From Polyangiaceae bacterium (GTDB lineage: Bacteria > Myxococcota_A > Polyangia > Polyangiales > Polyangiaceae): 64,000 nucleotides of DNA. The notes beneath the pieces were generated by a model. It had not been told where the DNA came from and ran no database searches. It was given only the letters and a program-made list of their open reading frames with translations. Shown piece after piece: positions 7,494 to 16,235 of this stretch (position 1 is its first letter; every line of letters starts with the position of its first letter). The translations under genes and the position numbers were made by a program. The stretch is taken from contig JADJXL010000015.1 in NCBI GenBank assembly GCA_016715885.1, forward strand, positions 310,001-374,000, in the 5' to 3' direction.

Positions 7494-9527
7494 TCAGGGG
7501 TTGGTGGCAGTCACCGTATATTGATCACACGTCGGCAGCGTGCCGTTCTTCCGATACACGCGCACTTTGACCGACGTGATCTTGGGATCATTGTCCGACC
7601 AGGGACCCTGTGGGTTACCAGCCTGGTTGTATGCATAGTTCAGTTCCCAAACGCTGACGTCCGTTCCGCTGCCGCCGTCATTGCACGTGGCAAGGCTCAT
7701 GCAGTTCGTCATGACATCCATGGCGTATTGGCCACCGGCGTTGTTCACGAGCTGCACCTTGGGAAGGTAGGACTGACCGAGCGCCGAAGGAGCGATGAAG
7801 TTGAACGTGACCCAGTCACTGCCCATGGCCGTTTCGATCTTGCCGACCATGTTCGCAGTGCCGCCCTTGGGAACGCTGAGCGAGCTTGCGGCGATGCAGG
7901 AATTTGCGTGCTGATCCGTCTGGCACTCGCACCCGTTGCCCTGTGCGCCGTCGATGTCGGCCGTGCCGAGCGCGCACGACGCGATTTGGCACGTGCCCAT
8001 CGTGCATGACCACGTCGAAACCGACCCCGCCATCGGGTTCTGCGACGCGCACGCCGGCGTCGGGTTCATCTCGTCGGTTTGTCCGTTGCAGTTGTTGTCT
8101 TTGCTGTCGCAGATCTCGGTCTGCGTGTTGGGCACGACGGTGGCATTGCATTGCGATGCACCGCCGACACAAAGCGTCGTACCCGTCGAACAAACGCCCG
8201 GGAAACCGGTCATGCACGGCTGATTGTTGACGAGCGCCGGATCGTCGATCGTGCCGTTGCAATCGTCATCCTGGCCGTTGCAGGTCTCCTGCACGGTACC
8301 AGGGAGCGGCGTCTTGCACGTGAGCTGCGCGGCGCCCATGGGGCATTCGAACACGCCAAACTGGCAGATGCCGAGTTGCCCTTGCTTGGTGCACATCTGG
8401 CCTACTTGCGTAATCCCGTCGTCGACGAGGCCATCGCAATCGTCGTCGATGCTGTTGCACGCTTCCATGAGCTGACCGGGGACGACGTTCGGCTGGCAGA
8501 TGACGCCGTTCATGCCGTCGCACTTGGTCAAACCCGTCGCGCATATGCCCAAAAAGCCGGTCATGCATTGCATGCCGCCGCCGGGGTTACCTTCGTCGGT
8601 GTTGCCGTCGCAGTTGTTGTCGAGACCGTCGCAGACCTCGGGCTGTACCGGCGCAGGCGTACACTTGACGGAACCGTTCGAGCAGTTGAGCGTGCCGTTC
8701 TTGCATTCGCCGAGCCCGGGCGCCACGCACGCACCGCCGCCACCCGGATTGCCGTTGTCGATCATGCCGTCGCAATCATCGTCGAGGCCGTTACACATCT
8801 CAGGCTGCGGCGTGATGCTGCCCGTGCACGTTCCCCACGTACCCGTCGCATCGCACGTCTGCGAACCCGGCTTGCATACGCCGGTGTTCTCGGTGCCCAT
8901 CGGACCCGTGTAACATGCCTGGGTTTGTCCAAGCGAACACGGGCACCCTTCGTCGACTTGGCCGTCGCAATTCTCGTCGGTGCCTTCGCACGTCTCGGCC
9001 GCCGCCGGAACGACCTCGCCCTCGCACGGTCCCCACTTGCCGGCCGCGTCACACGTCTGCGTGCCGCCTTTACAAATGCCCGTGTCCTGTGTGCCCATCG
9101 GACCCGAGTAACAGCCTTGGGTTTGTCCTGTCACACAGTCACAACCGCCGGCTGCGTTGTCGACCGTGCCATCGCAATCGTTGTCGATGCCGTCGCAGAT
9201 CTCGTCGGCAGGTACGCACACCGGGCCACCGCCACCTCCGGCTCCGCCTGCTCCCGCAATCCCTCCAGTACCGCCCGCACCCGCAGCGCCACCAGATGCT
9301 CCAGCGCCAGCCGATCCACCCATGCCGCCAGATGCACCAGCGCCACCCTCGCCGCCCGATCCCGAACTGGACGAACTCGTGGTGTCCGTACTGATGGTCC
9401 CCGTGCTCACTGTATCGCTCTCGGCACACGAGCTTGCAGCAGCTCCTCCGAGCACTCCAAGAAACGCCACGATGGCAACCCGACGAAGGTTTTTGCTTCC
9501 GCCACTGAATCCGACGTTGCTCGCCAT
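7494..9527 (-). CDS. Secreted Cys-rich protein with seven MopE-type DNDCDG repeats
   Basis: A 677-residue exported protein. An N-terminal hydrophobic segment ends in AAASSC, a possible weak lipobox, followed by a Gly/Ala-rich linker. Residues from about 105 to 505 hold seven copies of CxGxDxDCDGxxDxxxxxx (for example CDGIDNDCDGTVD and CEGTDENCDGQVD), the putative metal-binding motif of MopE-like proteins, each joined by Cys-rich segments with CYxGPMGT. The C-terminal 130 residues form a beta-rich domain with further Cys pairs. A GTG at 9533 overlaps the upstream stop; ATG 9527 is also possible. It sits between two radical-SAM genes in the same direction, so it is probably co-transcribed with the Hxs genes. 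Confidence 0.8.
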   Translation of the reverse strand: MASNVGFSGGSKNLRRVAIVAFLGVLGGAAASSCAESDTVSTGTISTDTTSSSSSGSGGEGGAGASGGMGGSAGAGASGGAAGAGGTGGIAGAGGAGGGGGPVCVPADEICDGIDNDCDGTVDNAAGGCDCVTGQTQGCYSGPMGTQDTGICKGGTQTCDAAGKWGPCEGEVVPAAAETCEGTDENCDGQVDEGCPCSLGQTQACYTGPMGTENTGVCKPGSQTCDATGTWGTCTGSITPQPEMCNGLDDDCDGMIDNGNPGGGGACVAPGLGECKNGTLNCSNGSVKCTPAPVQPEVCDGLDNNCDGNTDEGNPGGGMQCMTGFLGICATGLTKCDGMNGVICQPNVVPGQLMEACNSIDDDCDGLVDDGITQVGQMCTKQGQLGICQFGVFECPMGAAQLTCKTPLPGTVQETCNGQDDDCNGTIDDPALVNNQPCMTGFPGVCSTGTTLCVGGASQCNATVVPNTQTEICDSKDNNCNGQTDEMNPTPACASQNPMAGSVSTWSCTMGTCQIASCALGTADIDGAQGNGCECQTDQHANSCIAASSLSVPKGGTANMVGKIETAMGSDWVTFNFIAPSALGQSYLPKVQLVNNAGGQYAMDVMTNCMSLATCNDGGSGTDVSVWELNYAYNQAGNPQGPWSDNDPKITSVKVRVYRKNGTLPTCDQYTVTATNP

Positions 9528-9529
9528 TG

Positions 9530-10327
9530 TCACACCGCTCCCTGGTCGACCGTTTGGAACTGCGCCATCACGGGCAGCCGCACGCGCAGCCCCTTCGCTC
9601 CATCAGCGCGGGCCACCACTGAAACCGCCGCCTCTTGCACTTGTCCAAGCCCTGCAAAACTTTCGTGAACCATCGGACTGCTCGACCGATCGCCCACGAC
9701 CCAATCAAGTCCACACCTCGATGCTTCACGCACCGCACGCGAAAGATGCGGTGCCGAAAGCTCGATCGGCGCCACGATGCGATCCGAAGCCCGCGCCGCT
9801 CGCCCAAAACGTTCCACCAAGACAAACTTCACTGCCTTGGCCCCCAGCCCGCGCACGAGCTGCACGACATCGACGAGATGCCGATAGTTCGATCGCGTAA
9901 CGACTGTCGTCACGCCCACGTCGATCCCTTCGGCTCGCGCGCTCCGCACACCAAGCGCCGTCTGCTGAAAACTGCCCGCTGTCTGCGTGTGATAGTCGTG
10001 CATCGCCGCCGTCGATCCGTGCAGCGACACGTCCAAACACAGTTTGTCCGATGCTTCACGCATCACCCGCGCATAGGCGCGATACGCAAATCGCCGTCCG
10101 TTCGTCTGCACGACGATGCGCCGAGCACCACGCGCATGCGCGGCTCGCACGAGCTCCGGAAGCTCATCGTCGAGCGTCGGTTCGCCGCCGACGAACGCCA
10201 CCACTTCATTCGGCTGCACTTCGTCCAGCCGAACCTCGGGTCGACCCGGGAGCTGCGAAGACAACTCCCCTTGCGCGCAAAAAATGCACGCATTGTTGCA
10301 GGTCAAACCGAGCGCGATGGCCCGCAT
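9530..10327 (-). CDS. hxsC: Short radical SAM protein, HxsC-like
   Basis: A 265-residue radical-SAM enzyme with the cluster motif at its extreme N-terminus: C10-NNA-C14-IF-C17. Then come VGGEPTL (SAM-binding), TNGRRFA, a His-rich strand HDYHTQTAGSFQQT and a long helical half. The order GGEPTL, NGRRFA, HDY...Q..G.F..T is what I recall of HxsC, the second maturase that always pairs with HxsB. It is shorter than usual HxsC (about 350 residues) and lacks the C-terminal Cys block. It begins 6 nt after the upstream Tat-signal gene. The radical-SAM assignment is firm and HxsC is my inference. Confidence 0.72.
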   Translation of the reverse strand: MRAIALGLTCNNACIFCAQGELSSQLPGRPEVRLDEVQPNEVVAFVGGEPTLDDELPELVRAAHARGARRIVVQTNGRRFAYRAYARVMREASDKLCLDVSLHGSTAAMHDYHTQTAGSFQQTALGVRSARAEGIDVGVTTVVTRSNYRHLVDVVQLVRGLGAKAVKFVLVERFGRAARASDRIVAPIELSAPHLSRAVREASRCGLDWVVGDRSSSPMVHESFAGLGQVQEAAVSVVARADGAKGLRVRLPVMAQFQTVDQGAV

Positions 10328-10333
10328 GACGAA

Positions 10334-10867
10334 TCAACCCGCCGAACCAGGCGCGGGAATCAAGAGCGCATCGGCGTGACGGCGAAGACGTTCGGCATGC
10401 GTGAGCAGTCCGGGAAGATCGACGTCGCGCTCGTTTTTCGCGAGGATCTTTGCCAGCGTCATCGCCGCCAAACCTTGCTCCTCACGCGTCGGTGCCCAAC
10501 CATCGCCACCGTTGACGACGAAGACGGCAAATTTTGCGGTCTCCGCCGGAGGCTTTTGCGCGAGCGCCGACGTATCGCGCGCCATGATCTCCAAATCGAA
10601 CGTGTGCTGTTCGTCGGAGCGAATCTTCACGCTCACTGCGCCACCGACGAGCGGATCGATCTGCGCCACCGTCCAGTTCGCAAACCGCGCTCCAGGCGCA
10701 AGCGGGTGCAAGAGCCGCGATATGCTCGAGCGCATCGCGAGCTCGGCAGCCTCGTGATCAGCAGCGTTTGCAGGCGCAATGGGTATCGACGCCACCACAG
10801 GCGTCGCAATCACGCCACTCCCCATCACTCCTACGAACAAGCGCCGCGAAACGTTCCTGCCAGGCAT
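10334..10867 (-). CDS. Tat-signal exported protein of unknown function
   Basis: A 177-residue protein with a twin-arginine signal: N-terminal SRRLFVGVMGSG followed by a hydrophobic stretch and AxA-type cleavage near APANAADHE. The start at ATG 10867 has GGAGG seven bases upstream (the TTG at 10873 is less likely). The mature part is a mixed alpha/beta domain without Cys, and I recognise no catalytic motif. Tat export suggests that it folds, possibly with a cofactor, before secretion. It is first gene of the apparent Hxs operon, 6 nt before the radical-SAM gene, so it may act on or with the modified peptide or the MopE protein; that is inference. Confidence 0.7.
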   Translation of the reverse strand: MPGRNVSRRLFVGVMGSGVIATPVVASIPIAPANAADHEAAELAMRSSISRLLHPLAPGARFANWTVAQIDPLVGGAVSVKIRSDEQHTFDLEIMARDTSALAQKPPAETAKFAVFVVNGGDGWAPTREEQGLAAMTLAKILAKNERDVDLPGLLTHAERLRRHADALLIPAPGSAG

Positions 10868-10961
10868 GCCCAAGCCTCCTTCTTTTCAGGATCTTCGGGA
10901 ACGCCCCCGGCGTCAATCTTTGGCGACATCCAGAACCGACTGCCGCACTGCGGCGAACGCG

Positions 10962-13592
10962 TCAGGCCTTCGTGAACTTGAACGAGCCGTCCGTTACCCC
11001 GACGTGCACGACCTGCCCCTCGACATAGCCGCCCGACAAAATCGCTTCCGCCAAAGGATTTTGCAGCTCCTTCAAAATCGCTCGCTTCAGCGGACGTGCG
11101 CCAAGCGACGGCTCGTACCCCTTGTCCACCAGCAAGTCCTTCGCCGCGGAGTCGAGTTTCACCTTGATTTCACGATCGGCCAGGAGCCGTTCGAGCCGCC
11201 GGAGCTGAATGTCGACGATGCCACGCAAGTCCTGCTTCGTCAGCGCCTTGAACACGACGATGTCGTCGATGCGGTTCAAGAACTCCGGTCGGAAAAACCC
11301 TTTGAGCTCATCGAAAAGAACATCACGAACCGCGTCGCGCCCGTCCTCCGTCTCCCAGAGCTTCGAGTCGGTATCGAGAATGCGCTTCGATCCGATGTTC
11401 GACGTCATGATGACGACGGTGTTCGAAAAGTCGGCCGTTCGGCCACGACCATCGGTGAGCCGTCCGTCGTCGAGGATCTGCAAAAGCAGGTTGAATACGT
11501 CGGCGTGAGCTTTCTCGACTTCATCGAAAAGAAGCACGCTGTAGGGCCTGCGCCGTGCCGCTTCCGTGAGAAATCCACCTTGCTCGCTGTCGGCATAACC
11601 GGGCGGCGCGCCAATGAGTCGCTGCGCCATGTGCCGCTCCATGAACTCGCTCATGTCGAGCCGCGTGAGCGCTTGTTCATCGTCGAAGAGAAACTCCGCA
11701 AGCGCCTTGGCAAGCTCGGTTTTCCCAACACCGCTCGGCCCGAGAAACATGAACGAACCAATGGGTTTGCCCGGGTCCCGAAGACCCACGCGACCTCGCC
11801 GCACGGCTTTGGAAATCGCTCGCACGGCTTCGTCCTGACCAACCACTCGATGCGCTAGACGCTCCTCCATCTTGAGGAGTTTTTCGGCTTCACCTTCCAG
11901 CATTTTTGCCACGGGAATGCCGGTCCAATCGGCAAGCGTCGCAGCGACGTCGTTCTCGGTGAGCACGTTCGATTGCGTCGATGCGCCCGCGCGTTGAGCG
12001 GCTTGCTCCGCTGCTTCGAGACGACGCCGAACCTCCGGTAACGTTACGTGCTCGATCTCCCCAATCTTGGCGTAGTTCTTCTCGCGCTGCGCTTTGGACA
12101 ATGCCTCGTTGACCGTTCCGAGCTCCTTGCGAAGCGATTGCACCGCCGCGACGACGCCCCGACGCGCAGCCACCTCCGATCGAAGCGCTTGTGCTTTCGG
12201 TTCGAGCTCGGCGAGCTCTTTTTCGAGACGACTGCGCGTCTGCACGCTCAGCTTGTCGTCATCGTCCGCAAGCGTGGAGATCTGCGCTTTGAGCGCTTCG
12301 ACGCGCCGACTCATGGCGTCCACGTCGGCAGGAACTCCATCGACTTCGACACGTTTTCGCGCGCTCGTTTCATCGAGCAAATCGACGGCCGTGTCGGGTA
12401 GCGCCCGATCCGACAAGTACCGCTTGGCCAAATGCACGGCAGCGATGATCGCGCTCTCGCCAATTCGCACGCGGTGATGCGCTTCGTATTTCGTCGCAAC
12501 ACCACGAAGGATTTCGGTCGCTTGCTCGATGCTCGGCGGATCCATGTTCACGATGGAAAAGCGCCGAAGAACGGCCTGATCGCGCTCGTTCATCTTGCGC
12601 ACGCCTTCGGGTGTCGTCGTCGCCAAAATGCGGATCTCGCTGCGCGCGAGCAGCGGCTTCAACAGCTCACCAACACCCGCTCCCTGCACGCCTTGCCCAA
12701 AGAGCGCGTCGATGTCTTCGACGACGAGCACCGTCTCGGCATCTTGCACCGCGCGCAGTTTGTCCACCAAAACCTTGAGGCGCTGTTCGATCTCGCCGCG
12801 TAGTTTTGCTCCCGCGACGAGCGCTCCCGTGTCGAGCTCGTACAGAAGTGCGCCGGCAAGGTTCGATGGCACGTCACCTCGCGCAATCCGATCGGCAAGC
12901 GCTCGAATCAGTGCAGACTTGCCCACGCCGGGCTCACCCACGATGAGCGGATGATTCTTGAATCGACGCTCGAGGATCTGAAGCAGTCGTCGCGCTTCAC
13001 CATCGCGACCGATGACCGGATCGAATTGCCCTTTGCGTGCTTCGGCAACGAGGTTTCGCGTGTACGCATCGACCGGCGCTGCGGCAGGAGCACCCGCGGA
13101 AGAACCGTCCGCTCTCGGTGCTGCGGCGGCTTCTTTCGCAGCTTGTTCGAGCACCGCGAGATGCGGTCGAAATGCACCGGGACCAACGCCGAACGACGAA
13201 AGGATTTCGCCCGCTGGACCACGAATCTCTTGTGCGAGCGCATGCAGGAGATGCTCGACTCCCACGCTTTGCGCTTTGTCTCGTTGCGCCTCGCGATCGG
13301 CTCGCGCCAGCAAATCCAGAAGCCGCGCATCGACGTACGCCATGCCGCTCGTCGCCTTCGCCTGACGCCTGAGCGACGCTTCCGCGAGCGTCAGAACTTC
13401 GCCAGGATCCGCGCCAGCGCGCTTGAACACTTCGGCGACCCCACGGTGCTGCTCGATCAGTCGAACGAGTAGGTGAAGCGGCGAGACTTCGGCGTGTTTC
13501 CGATCGTCTGCAAGCTGCTGTGCACCAGCTACGAACTGTCGTGCTTCGTTCGTGAAGCGTTCGAGGTGAATCGTGCCCTCGGTGTCGGCCAT
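10962..13592 (-). CDS. clpB: ClpB-type disaggregase, divergent
   Basis: An 876-residue AAA+ unfoldase of ClpB layout: N-terminal double-repeat domain (1-150), first AAA module with Walker A GEPGVGKSA (about 217), a coiled-coil middle domain (about 400-530) that distinguishes ClpB from ClpA/ClpC, and second AAA module with GPSGVGKTE (about 615), Walker B LLFDEVEKAH and sensor 2 GARPLKR. ClpB rescues aggregated proteins with DnaK. Two departures from canon: the first pore loop reads AGAKLRG, with Leu264 where ClpB normally has Tyr, and the first Walker B ends in E292-D293 instead of Asp-Glu. The second pore loop is GYADS rather than GYVGY. This suggests a paralogue with altered substrate or ATP handling. 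It lies 94 nt upstream of the Tat gene, same strand. Confidence 0.92.
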   Translation of the reverse strand: MADTEGTIHLERFTNEARQFVAGAQQLADDRKHAEVSPLHLLVRLIEQHRGVAEVFKRAGADPGEVLTLAEASLRRQAKATSGMAYVDARLLDLLARADREAQRDKAQSVGVEHLLHALAQEIRGPAGEILSSFGVGPGAFRPHLAVLEQAAKEAAAAPRADGSSAGAPAAAPVDAYTRNLVAEARKGQFDPVIGRDGEARRLLQILERRFKNHPLIVGEPGVGKSALIRALADRIARGDVPSNLAGALLYELDTGALVAGAKLRGEIEQRLKVLVDKLRAVQDAETVLVVEDIDALFGQGVQGAGVGELLKPLLARSEIRILATTTPEGVRKMNERDQAVLRRFSIVNMDPPSIEQATEILRGVATKYEAHHRVRIGESAIIAAVHLAKRYLSDRALPDTAVDLLDETSARKRVEVDGVPADVDAMSRRVEALKAQISTLADDDDKLSVQTRSRLEKELAELEPKAQALRSEVAARRGVVAAVQSLRKELGTVNEALSKAQREKNYAKIGEIEHVTLPEVRRRLEAAEQAAQRAGASTQSNVLTENDVAATLADWTGIPVAKMLEGEAEKLLKMEERLAHRVVGQDEAVRAISKAVRRGRVGLRDPGKPIGSFMFLGPSGVGKTELAKALAEFLFDDEQALTRLDMSEFMERHMAQRLIGAPPGYADSEQGGFLTEAARRRPYSVLLFDEVEKAHADVFNLLLQILDDGRLTDGRGRTADFSNTVVIMTSNIGSKRILDTDSKLWETEDGRDAVRDVLFDELKGFFRPEFLNRIDDIVVFKALTKQDLRGIVDIQLRRLERLLADREIKVKLDSAAKDLLVDKGYEPSLGARPLKRAILKELQNPLAEAILSGGYVEGQVVHVGVTDGSFKFTKA

Positions 13593-13702
13593 GGCTCCGT
13601 TTTCTCACCTTGCATGGAGGAGGCGCAAGGGAGGCTAAAACAAGTAGGCTCGACGCGGCGGGATCGCTAGGTTTTCACGCAAGGAATGTGCGGTCGAGAT
13701 CG

Positions 13703-14068
13703 CTACGCGCCCGTGCCCGCGACGCGCGTCGCGTCGACTTCGCCCGGTTGTGTCCGCGCAAGGCCCGGTCGCACGCCTTCGGAATCCGCGGCTTCGGCAC
13801 GCGACGAATCTGCAGCGAGCTCGGCAGCCCATCGCGGATCGACGTCCCAGGTCGGATCAAAGCGCTCTTCGAGCCATTCCGGGTCGAGTTCGTCCGGGTT
13901 GAACTCCTCGGCGATCGCTCGCGCTTCGTCGGCGTCGATTCGTCGCGCTCGTTCCGCAAGCAGCGCGTCGGCGTAATCGTAGGAACGCCGAGCAATCTGT
14001 GCCGGATCGGAGAGAGCACCGGCGAGCGCGGCGGCAATTTGCACAGCGAATTCATCGCGGAGGTCCAT
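13703..14068 (-). CDS. Conserved-looking small acidic protein, unknown function
   Basis: A 121-residue, strongly acidic, probably helical protein. It begins MDLRDEFAVQIAAAL and has a regular pattern of Ala-rich amphipathic helix, then an Asp/Glu-rich middle (residues 55-85) and a disordered tail. The frame extends to an upstream ATG at 14092 (MSWILSGV), which has no better ribosome-binding site; I prefer 14068 because homologous-looking helix starts there. No signal peptide, membrane segment or catalytic motif is visible. It points toward clpB on the same strand and diverges from grx. Support is codon bias and length only. Confidence 0.55.
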   Translation of the reverse strand: MDLRDEFAVQIAAALAGALSDPAQIARRSYDYADALLAERARRIDADEARAIAEEFNPDELDPEWLEERFDPTWDVDPRWAAELAADSSRAEAADSEGVRPGLARTQPGEVDATRVAGTGA

Positions 14069-14218
14069 GACGCCGGAAAGTATCCAAGACATTTCGGTCG
14101 GGCCAAAATCGTTGGAGGTCCGACGACAATGACGTGCTCACCCGGCGCTGGATCCAGCGTGGCGAGCGCACGTTTCAGCTCCCCCTTGCTGCCCAGCCGC
14201 GGGTGCACGACAACGTCG

Positions 14219-14515
14219 ATGGACATGCCCGCTGCCGTCTCGATCTACACGACACCTTGGTGCCCGTATTGCCACCGAGCGAAAGCGCTCTTGTCGCGAA
14301 AGGGCGTTTCGTTCGACGAGATCAACGTCGAGGGGCGATACGACTTGCGTCGTTGGCTTTCCAGCACCTCCGGCCAAGACACAGTGCCGCAGGTCTTCAT
14401 CAACAATCAGCCCGTCGGTGGGTACTCGGACATTTCCAACCTCGATCGATCGGGCAAGCTGGACGCAAAACTCAGCGAACCTCCGCCCGCCGATCTCCCC
14501 GCTTTGCCTCGCTAG
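14219..14515 (+). CDS. grxC: Glutaredoxin
   Basis: A 98-residue glutathione-dependent thiol-disulfide oxidoreductase of the GrxC (Grx3) type. The active site CPYC is at about residues 15-18, followed by the family TVPQVFI (cis-Pro) and GGYSD (glutathione-binding). The frame is open upstream to 13610, but the fold begins right after ATG 14219 or ATG 14225. The C-terminal ten residues are Pro-rich. It is followed on the same strand by a Ser/Thr kinase after 178 nt, so it is not obviously co-transcribed. Confidence 0.92.
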   Translation: MDMPAAVSIYTTPWCPYCHRAKALLSRKGVSFDEINVEGRYDLRRWLSSTSGQDTVPQVFINNQPVGGYSDISNLDRSGKLDAKLSEPPPADLPALPR

Positions 14516-14693
14516 CTACACAAATCCAGATCTTGTCGAGAACGCTCGCCCCCCGGCGGGCCGTGGTAAACTCGCTACGAGCGGTCGAAGCTTTTGCCGG
14601 CTCGATCGTCCATGGGGAGGTCGAGCCCGACGGTTTGTCCAATCCATCGAGGCTTCGTTCGCACACGTCCACCCCAAGCCCTTGCCGTTTTGC

Positions 14694-16235
14694 ATGTCCG
14701 CTGCCGACGCTCCGACGCCCTCTGCCCCGACGAGCGACGTTTCGTTCGTTGGTAAGCGCGTGGGCAAGTACGAGATTGTCCGCGTGATCGCGCGTGGCGG
14801 CATGGGCACGGTGTACGAAGCTGTCAACACGCACATCGGCAAGCGCGTCGCGATGAAGTTCGTCGACGCGGAGCTGAGCCGCAACAAGGACTCGGTCGCT
14901 CGGTTCCAGCGCGAAGCGGAGGCTGCGAGCGCTGTCGAGAGCGGACACATCGTCACGATTTTCGATTCGGGCACGACCGATGACGGGCTGCCGTTTCTCG
15001 TGATGGAGCTCTGCCGCGGTGAAGACCTCGGGCATCGCTTGCGCAAGGTTGGCCGTTTGGATCTCGAAGCAGCGCTCGACATCACGGCGCAGATCCTTCG
15101 AGGGCTTTGTCGCGCGCACGAAGCGGGCATCGTTCATCGCGATCTGAAGCCGGACAACGTCTTTCTCACCGAGCAGGACGACGGCTCGACGTTCGTCAAA
15201 ATCTTGGATTTCGGTATTTCGAAGATGCGTCGCGGCACGGGCGCGATCGACAAGACGATCACCAAACAAGGCACCGTACTCGGAACTCCGCATTACATGT
15301 CGCCCGAGCAAGCGCAGGCATTGCCGGACGTCGACGAACGCACGGATTTGTGGTCGCTGGGCGCAATTTTGTACGAAGCGCTCACCGGAAAACCACCACA
15401 CGATGGTCATTCGTACGAACAGGTCATCGTGCACATCTGCACGCAAGACACGCTCGACGTGCGCATGCACAACCCGGGTGTACCCGAAAAACTCGCGGCG
15501 TTTCTCGCCAAGGCGTTGAAGCGTGACCGCAACGGGCGTTTCCAAAACGCTCGCGAGATGCTCGAAGCATTGGGCGAAGCTTCCGAAGGGCTGCTTTCTC
15601 CACGCGCGCTTCGCGTATCGAGTGGCCGCGGTGCGACATCGACACCTCTACCGAGCAGCTCCACACCAAACGCACAAGACGATCGCAATCCTGCGATCGC
15701 GACGGCTCCAACGGTCGACGTGAGCACGGGTGGACCATCACGCGTGGGTTGGTCCACGAGCAGTGGAGCGAGCGGTAACGCGGATCGGCGCCGGATTGCG
15801 CTGGGTGCGGTCGCCATGGCGGCGCTCGTCACGCTCGGCATCGTCTTCGTGCCACGACAAACCACGCCGACCACGGTCATCACGCCCACCGCACCCGATG
15901 TGGATCAACGTCTGGTGGCTCCACCGGTCGCGCCAGAGCCGCCCGAGGTTGCTCCATCTGGGACAAACCTTGCGGAACAACCGCCAGAGCCGGCGGTGAG
16001 CGCGAAAGAGCCGGCGCCGCCGGCGACCGAGCGAAAGCCCGAGCCAAGCAAACCACCGCCGTCGAGCAAGAGCACACCCGTCGGTCGAGACAAACCACTC
16101 GCCAGCGCCGCTCCCATTGCGAGTGCGAAGCCGACGGCGACGACAAAAGAGCCAGCGCCACCAGCGACGGCAGAACCGAAACCGACGGCAACGACCCCGC
16201 GTGTTGCTCCGCAGCTCAAGCTCAAGGAGGAATGA
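14694..16235 (+). CDS. Membrane-anchored Hanks-type Ser/Thr protein kinase
   Basis: A 513-residue receptor-like kinase. The kinase domain (about 25-290) has the Gly-rich loop GGMGTVYEA, catalytic Lys in VAMKFVD, HRDLKPDNVFL, DFGISK and the activation segment GTPHYMSPEQ, all canonical, so it should be active. A Ser/Pro-rich juxtamembrane linker leads to one transmembrane helix near residues 366-384. The remaining 120 residues, outside the cytoplasm, are a Pro/Ala/Lys-rich tail without domain. The ATG at 14694 is chosen because the kinase fold follows directly; no clear ribosome-binding site is present. The stop overlaps the next ATG by 4 nt, so the kinase is coupled to the PEGA/barrel protein. 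Confidence 0.92.
   Translation: MSAADAPTPSAPTSDVSFVGKRVGKYEIVRVIARGGMGTVYEAVNTHIGKRVAMKFVDAELSRNKDSVARFQREAEAASAVESGHIVTIFDSGTTDDGLPFLVMELCRGEDLGHRLRKVGRLDLEAALDITAQILRGLCRAHEAGIVHRDLKPDNVFLTEQDDGSTFVKILDFGISKMRRGTGAIDKTITKQGTVLGTPHYMSPEQAQALPDVDERTDLWSLGAILYEALTGKPPHDGHSYEQVIVHICTQDTLDVRMHNPGVPEKLAAFLAKALKRDRNGRFQNAREMLEALGEASEGLLSPRALRVSSGRGATSTPLPSSSTPNAQDDRNPAIATAPTVDVSTGGPSRVGWSTSSGASGNADRRRIALGAVAMAALVTLGIVFVPRQTTPTTVITPTAPDVDQRLVAPPVAPEPPEVAPSGTNLAEQPPEPAVSAKEPAPPATERKPEPSKPPPSSKSTPVGRDKPLASAAPIASAKPTATTKEPAPPATAEPKPTATTPRVAPQLKLKEE

Noticed and set aside
8079..9668. 529-residue open frame on the plus strand
   Set aside because: Antisense shadow of the MopE-repeat gene; its apparent repeats mirror the DNDCDG units.
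10779..11858. 359-residue plus-strand frame
   Set aside because: Antisense of clpB with no family signature.
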